Below, piece after piece: positions 57,891-64,000 of a DNA stretch of 64,000 nt. The stretch lies in assembly GCF_000143535.2 (NCBI RefSeq), contig NC_037317.1, positions 1,054,001 to 1,118,000 of the forward strand, in the 5' to 3' direction. The notes beneath the pieces were generated by a model, which was not told the DNA's origin, searched no databases, and saw only the letters and a list, made by a program, of their open reading frames with translations. Made by a program: the position numbers and the translations under genes. Numbering within the stretch: position 1 is the first letter of the stretch; each line of letters opens with the position of its first letter. This stretch comes from Botrytis cinerea B05.10. Its lineage: Eukaryota > Ascomycota > Leotiomycetes > Helotiales > Sclerotiniaceae.

Positions 57891-60800
57891 ACAAGGCGGC
57901 TGTTGTTACTGTTGGAGACTCTGAGGCTTTTTTGCCTTTTTGCGTTGGCTTTTACATGAGCATGTGTGTACAAAACGGTGCACTACTGTACAAAGCAATC
58001 CATCGGAAGACTGCTCGAGTCCGGAAAGAATGGCCAGCAGGCATTGTGACGAGCAATCATTTATGTAATAAACTTCATCTAGCTCTCTCTATCTATCTCT
58101 CGCTCGCTCGCTTGCTCTCGATAACATCTGCACTTCCCCACTCCAACAACAGCTCTCACAGGAAGAGCAATAATGGATTTGGACTCTTCTTCATAAGACA
58201 TTCGCTTTTAATCAAATTAAAACGGTGGAAACCTTAAGGGAGTAGCCGGTGCTGGTGCTTAGTAGAGAACTTAAGCCAGGGTTCTTGCCTAGGTATCACA
58301 TTCTACTCGGCCATCATCTCGTCTCTCTTTCTCTGGAGAGATATGGCTATCATTGGTATCGTGATTCGTTAAACGTATATAGCACGGTGGAGATGGGGGC
58401 AGACGTTGCAGAAGGCAAGAATAAGAAGAGTGTGGTAAGGGAGGGGAGCTGCGAATGCAAGCCGTTTGCCTCTTTCCCAGGATGCAGCTTCCTTCGATAC
58501 CGGCACCACTCATATGCTCCTTTCTTTTGCCAAGGATGTTCGATTGTCACAAGAACTATTTCGTGCGCACCTATCTAACATAACATGACTGCGCTACACC
58601 TACCTGGGTAGGAAGAGGACATACATTAGAATGCTTTCGAGTTTCTGAGAATCTCACTTCATTTGCACGAAGTGTGCGCGGACATTACTGTACAACAAGG
58701 ATTGCGGCGCCGTTCCATCTTCTTGACTTACTTTGGCAACTTAGATATGTATCTGAAAAAAAAAACATTTGATGGGCCCGAGAATATCTGTCCAATCCCA
58801 GTGCCACAAACAACACAAAGAATGCCGTGTTGAGTGGCAATTGCTACAACTCATGACTTATGACTTGCTTGGGGAGCATCTAGCCATTCTGCGGAAAACA
58901 TGAAGTTGCACCGTATGCCTTTTCTACCCTTACACTGCTGAAAAGCATTGAGATGTTATACATGCCTAATCTCATAGTACTACTTGCCCATCGGAAGATC
59001 AATGCAGGTGAATTGGACGTGGTGAGATGAGATGAGATAAGATTGGCATGGAAATTGCTTCATCTCTTGTCTCAAATTCTCAATGTAGAACACTCGCATC
59101 ATGGTCGTGGAAGAGACGCGGCCCAGTTCCTGCTTCCTTCTACGGAGGACGCACTCCGTGCTCCGTATATTCCATATCGAATAAGCCGATGATGACCATG
59201 TTGGTACTCGCAATCGGTAAATAACATGTTGCTACCTAGCTCAAACTATATTCAGGGGCTTTGCGACATGCATAAAGGCACGAGGCAAGGCAATATGAAT
59301 GGCATACAACGCGAGACCGGTTTCTCGCCTTGAACCCGCCCCGGCAGTGACAATCTACGGCACGACTCGTAGTTCTCGCGTTGTCAATCTCGCATTGGCA
59401 CGATACTCATGGTACATCTCCTATAAGTCTTACGGTTGGGCTGGCACACTTCATAGCGTACTGTTATTCTATCTTGCCGACCTACGCGACGATTCGGACT
59501 CACCGCTGTCGCAGGACTCTAGTATTCGCCTTACGGTGGGAAAACGCATATAATCACTGACCACGAACGAGTCATTGCGCGTTTTCAAAAGCCAGCAAAC
59601 AAGCCCGAGACAAGCAAAAGTCAGGGCAGAAGAGGGAGAGGATACAGCCAGACAAGGCCAATCCTTCCACCCGAGACAATAATCCCAACAAACACTCGCA
59701 TTCTCCATGCGACAACAGAGTCTCTCGGTCCTCGTCAGCACAACAGAAAAAGTTACCTACCTTCCTAATCGATATCCTCAAGGTACTAGGTAGCCTTGGT
59801 CCAGCTTTCCATCCACATGTGTCTGCAATACTGGAAAACGTCGCGGAACCCTTGCCGATATCCAAGTACGGAACCGTTTATGAACATCTGACCTCTTTTT
59901 ATCTCCCCGCCTCAATCTAAGGAAACGTCGTGTGACGCTCACTGTTGCTGGCCCGGAGGATGGGGAGGGTGCTGTGTTACTCTCTCCAAATCCACGAATC
60001 TAGACTGGCAATCTGGAGTAACAATGAGAATGTGCAATCCCAACAGACAAAACAATTTGTGATCCAGGACGACTCTTCTCGTCAACCATGGCGAGCGTCG
60101 ATTGGAGCTATCTGAACGTACCTAGGTGGACATGCCGACTCGCCATATCCTTACCACGCCTTTTTTATATTGCATCTAAACATTGAAATATCTAGACCAA
60201 AGTTACCAATCCCCCGGATTTTGGACCCCACCCGGTACTTCTCCACACCACATGACTTACAGTACGATATATTACAACGAACAGCAATGTAGGCATTCAC
60301 TAGTCCCGTGCTAAAGCAGCTTTTGCAGGATAAGCCGTCCATCAAGCCTCGATTGGGAATTGACTCGAGCCTCAAAGCCCCAAGCCTCATGCATTCGTTA
60401 ATTTACTCTTGAGCAAGGCGGGAAAAAAGGATCTCTCTCATCCAACCACCCATCCCGCGTGTTTATCCCGAGGCCAGCAGAAAACGTGCCCCATCTTCCC
60501 CCATTCCAACCATCCAAATCACTGTCTCAGAAGAAAAGCACCCAACGACGAAGTCCCAGACCGTCCGAGATTAACATGCCACAACCCAACATCTAACAAA
60601 GCAAGGCGAAGCAAAACAAAACAAAAACTTTACAGAACTCAGGGGAAATTTCGTCCATCCATCCAAAGCAATGCCGCCGAGCCGCCCCCTGCCCTGGTTT
60701 TTTTCCCTCGCCCACGCACGCTCTGTAGACGGAGTATACATACTCCACCCCATGTTCCATGTCTCACGTATCCTGACCCGAGAAATCGCAAAGTGTTCCT

Positions 60801-61345
60801 TCCAACCTTCTAGCTTCCTTCCTCCCACTCACTAAAATGCTTCTAGAAACACAGTTCCCGTTTTCCTTTTTCTTCTTTCCCTGCTCTTTTCTGCGTGGGT
60901 GGCGCCATCCGGGCGAAAAATCTCCCCTTCCTTTTTGAAAATCGCATATCAAATCATCTTACCAGTATTTCGAAGCACTGCGTATAATGAATGAATCTTC
61001 AACCCCCTATCACATTAGAATAAGAACTCACATAATCATTTGAATATCAAAACAAAAGTAGCATTTTTTATTTATTTTTCTTCGAAAGGGGTATTAATTT
61101 TTGGGGGGCGAGTCTTGGTCTGGTGTCCCAATATAATATTTGTCGCCCTGATAGTAGACGGATGGATGTTGATGAGAGGGTGGATGATGCTCCTCTTCTT
61201 CTGCGCAGAGCAAGCATCGCAATATATTAAACTTTTCTTCGCCCTGGCCCCTGCTACGCTGGCGGGCTGGCGGGCTTGCGAAGGACGTCGGGACAACAAA
61301 GGTTTGGAATTGGGCAGCAATCAGCATTCGGTAATCTCCTCTCTA

Positions 61346-61399
61346 GGTGTCGGTGTTGGTGTTGGTGTCTGTGTCTGTGTCAGTGTCGGTGTCTGTCTA
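61346..61399 (+). repeat. (GGTGTC/T)n hexamer repeat
   Basis: About nine degenerate hexamers of the form GGTGTT or TGTGTC. Confidence 0.8.
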
Positions 61400-62971
61400 C
61401 CCAGCGCACACGCATGTGAGTGAACGGAACATGGTCTCTTCTTTTAGGCGAGTCTTATGTTTCTTCATCGTTGAAAGCTATGGATGGATGGCTTCAAGTT
61501 TTTTCGTTCCCCCCCCCCCCGGCTTGTCTTCTCTGTTCTGCTCTGCTCTGCTCCGCTCTCATCAATATCAGATGCACGCCGCTGAGAATCAAGCTGCAAT
61601 GCAATGCAATAGTAAGAAGGCTCTACGCCAACTCGAGAAACACAAGGGCCATTCTATCCCATCGAACCAATCAATACTTGACATCCAACCACAACATCTT
61701 CAACAACAGCATCCGAACGGGAACAGATATATCACCTAATAAATATGCACGCACAGAGTATGTATGTGCATCATCGCCCTCGGCAATTTTTCCATTCTCC
61801 ATCCTCGACTCTAGAAGCACAATCGACATATTCCAATAGGTATCGAGGTATTTCAATTTTGCAACCCCAGATACAAACTCGCAAGTGACATCCTATTTTG
61901 AAATCAATATATTAGGATTTTTTCTTCGATACGTAAATACTATAATTACAATTGTAGCTGTAACTGTAACTGTAGCTCAAGACTCGGACTCGGACTTGAC
62001 TCGGACTTGACAGATACCTACCTAGGCAATATTCAATATTCAACACTCCTCATTCTTCATTTGAGTAATCAATCCCAAGTCATTTGACTATTCATATCCC
62101 TAGATACCTAGCTATCCCTCGAGCGTGTAAGATCTATTTCGATCCATCCACAGCCTACCTATTGATTCATTCATCCCATCACATCCCACGCCATACCATT
62201 CACACAACCCCCCCTTCCCTCCTCTCTCCCCACTACAATCCTACATAGCTAGCTACAAGGACCCGGCGACCGCACTCTAATAGAGTAAAGTGAGCAAATC
62301 AAGACTTTCTGTTCTTTTCCATTCTATTTACCTATCTCCCCCAACTCCCCCCCTCCCTGCCATCGCTATCAAAACCTCCATCTACATCCATTCATCGTTC
62401 CCCATCTCATCCATTCCACTCGCTCCCCCCAGAACTCATTCAAATCCAACACACCCAGACCATTCCGTTCAGTACCAATCTCCTTGAGAGAAAGAATCCC
62501 CCCCCCGACCTTCAAGAGTTTACAAAGTCACGAGTTCATTCGGAGAATTGTTTTTTTGCTGCTGTGCATTGTGGTGTCATGTTGGAGACCGAAGTGTATG
62601 CACCAGCAAAGGGGAAGAGAAGAGATCTTAGGTGGGGGTTTGCACGTGATATCGTAAGGGATGGTTGCAGAAGTCAAATAGAGAAAGATGGATGGATGGA
62701 TGATCTTGTGATATCTCAAAATATTACACGAGTGACGAGCGGGTATGTAGGTAGGATACGTAAATAACATCACACTGAATGTCAAATTGGAGCCTGCTGT
62801 TTAAAGAAACTTCATAAAGTTCGTCATGCTACATTAAGCCGAGTAGGAAGGGGAAGGAAGCAGTAAGCTAGTTCCACCCATATGACTCGGGTTCGAAGAT
62901 CTAATGCTTTTGTGAACATAAGAAAAGGCGCTATAAATACGCTTGATGACCCGTTGAAGAACAAGGATCGA

Positions 62972-64000
62972 TTATGTGAGAGTGTAACCTCCGTCTACTC
63001 GTAAATCGGCTAGGATGATGTCAGCAAGTTGATTAAAAGGGGGTTTGCGGAGAAAGATGTTCTTACCTCCAGTAACGTAGTTAGATGCATCTGACGAGAG
63101 GAAAGTGACGGCGCCCATAAGGTCTTCGGGCTGACCCATCTTACCCTGTGGAATAAGGGAAGTCCATTGCTTCTTCAATTCTGGGTTTTCGTCCAAAATC
63201 TTCTTGGTTCTATTGTTTCCGTGGTTAGCAATGGCTTGCACGAAAGAAAAAATTAAACCCCCACGGGGTCTTTCTGGGGCTCAGATCTTACAATGCAGTC
63301 AGCATATATCCAGGGGAGATGCAGTTGACTCGGATGCCAGCGTGAGCCCATTCGACAGCCAAGGATGAAGCGAGATGTCGGACAGCAGCCTTGGCCGCGT
63401 TGTACGGAGCTTGAGGTTGTGGAACATTGACAATGGCACCGGACATACTGCCAATAAACACCATGCTTCCTGGAGCCTTACGCTCTATCAAGTGTTTTGC
63501 AACGGCAATTGCAAACAGGTATGTTCCATCCACGTTAACACCCCAGAGTTTTCGAACTCGGTCGATTGGGTAGTTGATGGCTTCAAAATTCTCGGTGAAA
63601 CCAGCCGATGTCACCAAGTTATCAATTTTTCCGTGCTGGGAAATGATTTCGGCAATAGCAGCATCAACGGATTCTTGAGAAGAGACATCTGCGTAATGAG
63701 CGGTAACCTTTGGAACCCTAAAATGATTTGTAAGCCTTTGGTTACAAGATCAAAGTAACAATGCTCTTCCTACTTTTCAGCTCCTGGGTTCTCTCTCTTG
63801 AATGAAGCAACAAGTTCTCCTGCTTGCTTTTCGGCTTCCTCCTCTGTTGCATTATTAGCACAACATCAGCTTGGCACTTGTTGATGGCACATACTATTCA
63901 TATCAACAATTGCAATATCAGCACCACTAATAACCATGGCTTGACTCATGACAAGTCCCAAGCCTCTGGCACCTCCGGTAACGACACCAACTCTTCCTTC
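62972..64000 (-). CDS. Short-chain dehydrogenase, D-arabinitol/mannitol dehydrogenase-like (5' end missing)
   Basis: The last exons of a minus-strand gene that continues off the right edge: 64000-63895 (partial), 63843-63774, 63717-63292, 63209-63068, 63009-62972; all joins keep the frame. Seen: the nucleotide-binding motif VTGGARGLG in the first visible codons, the LVTSAG block (NNAG equivalent), catalytic Ser in IGSMSG, YNAAK (Tyr-xxx-Lys), ISPGYM, and the C-terminal RVDGGYTLT that closes many classical SDRs. The overall sequence resembles fungal D-arabinitol 2-dehydrogenases and NADP-mannitol dehydrogenases, which reduce ketoses or oxidise sugar alcohols in the cytosol. The exact polyol is not determinable here. 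The short terminal exon (38 bp) is needed for the GGYTLT end. Confidence 0.85.

Larger units (their letters stand above)
56140..62971. other. 6.8 kb gene-free region, repeat-rich
   Basis: The longest stretch without a recognised gene. The left part (56.7-57.9 kb) is a dense cluster of pentamer, nonamer and hexamer repeats; the middle (58.2-60.1 kb) has ordinary composition with frames of 60-110 codons none of which I recognise; the right (60.4-62.5 kb) is C-rich on the plus strand with short tracts and TGTCGG-type repeats. I assign nothing. Confidence 0.4.

Noticed and set aside
58249..58578. 109-codon plus-strand frame with several Cys
   Set aside because: No recognised domain; it overlaps other frames of similar size on the opposite strand.
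1..64000. CRISPR array, secondary-metabolite cluster, intact transposon or viral gene
   Set aside because: None seen. The direct repeats are simple tandem arrays without spacers, and no polyketide, terpene, transposase or reverse-transcriptase motif was found.

Overview
This is a nuclear window from a filamentous ascomycete. Seventeen protein-coding genes are recognisable, and most are split by 45-75 bp introns with GTRNGT donors, CTAAY-like branch points and YAG acceptors. Their families (CysA/Cys2-type acetyltransferase, complex I 9.5 kDa subunit, Whi3-type RNA-binding protein, DUF1752 GATA-like protein, GT90/CAP10, Krev-1/Rsr1 GTPase) are those of Pezizomycotina. The moderate GC content, abundant microsatellites and protein flavour suggest a leotiomycete of the Botrytis/Sclerotinia kind. 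That placement is inference from memory of these families and was not tested.

Layout: 1-17.2 kb is gene-dense and housekeeping. It holds the 3' end of an Atg18/HSV2-type beta-propeller gene, the spliceosomal gene ist3, a dynein light intermediate chain, a short-chain dehydrogenase, a Tda3-like FAD oxidoreductase, NADH dehydrogenase 9.5 kDa subunit, the oligosaccharyltransferase subunit WBP1, an unrecognised conserved-looking protein, a CysA/Cys2-type serine O-acetyltransferase and an SLC35F-type transporter. Several are divergent pairs sharing 300-450 bp promoters.

From 17.2 to 63 kb the genes are islands in long non-coding stretches. These islands are a SWIRM-domain gene (19.2-20.6 kb), a 60-residue Cys-rich ORF (27.3 kb), an F-box protein divergent from PEX16 (28.8-32.1 kb), a Whi3-like RNA-binding protein (36.4-38.0 kb), a tRNA-Gly(TCC) (43.4 kb), a Rap-type small GTPase with nine exons (45.7-47.3 kb), a GT90 glycosyltransferase (51.6-53.0 kb) and a DUF1752 protein (54.5-56.1 kb). 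The spaces between them (2-7 kb each) hold many micro- and minisatellites, homopolymer tracts and strand-asymmetric pyrimidine-rich stretches. I could not find convincing genes there. The right edge carries the 3' part of a second short-chain dehydrogenase of the arabinitol-dehydrogenase kind.

The genes do not form a pathway or a secondary-metabolite cluster. They cover splicing, dynein transport, N-glycosylation, respiration, sulfur assimilation, peroxisome biogenesis, polarity signalling and post-transcriptional control. I see no CRISPR array, no intact transposon, no rRNA and no virus-like gene. The least explained items are the small Cys-rich ORF, the unrecognised 420-residue protein, the long pyrimidine-rich non-coding stretch at 23.0-25.6 kb, the nested palindrome at 34.8 kb and the mismatched acceptor stem of the tRNA. 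Exon coordinates given below were worked out by hand and every joined reading frame was checked to be open.
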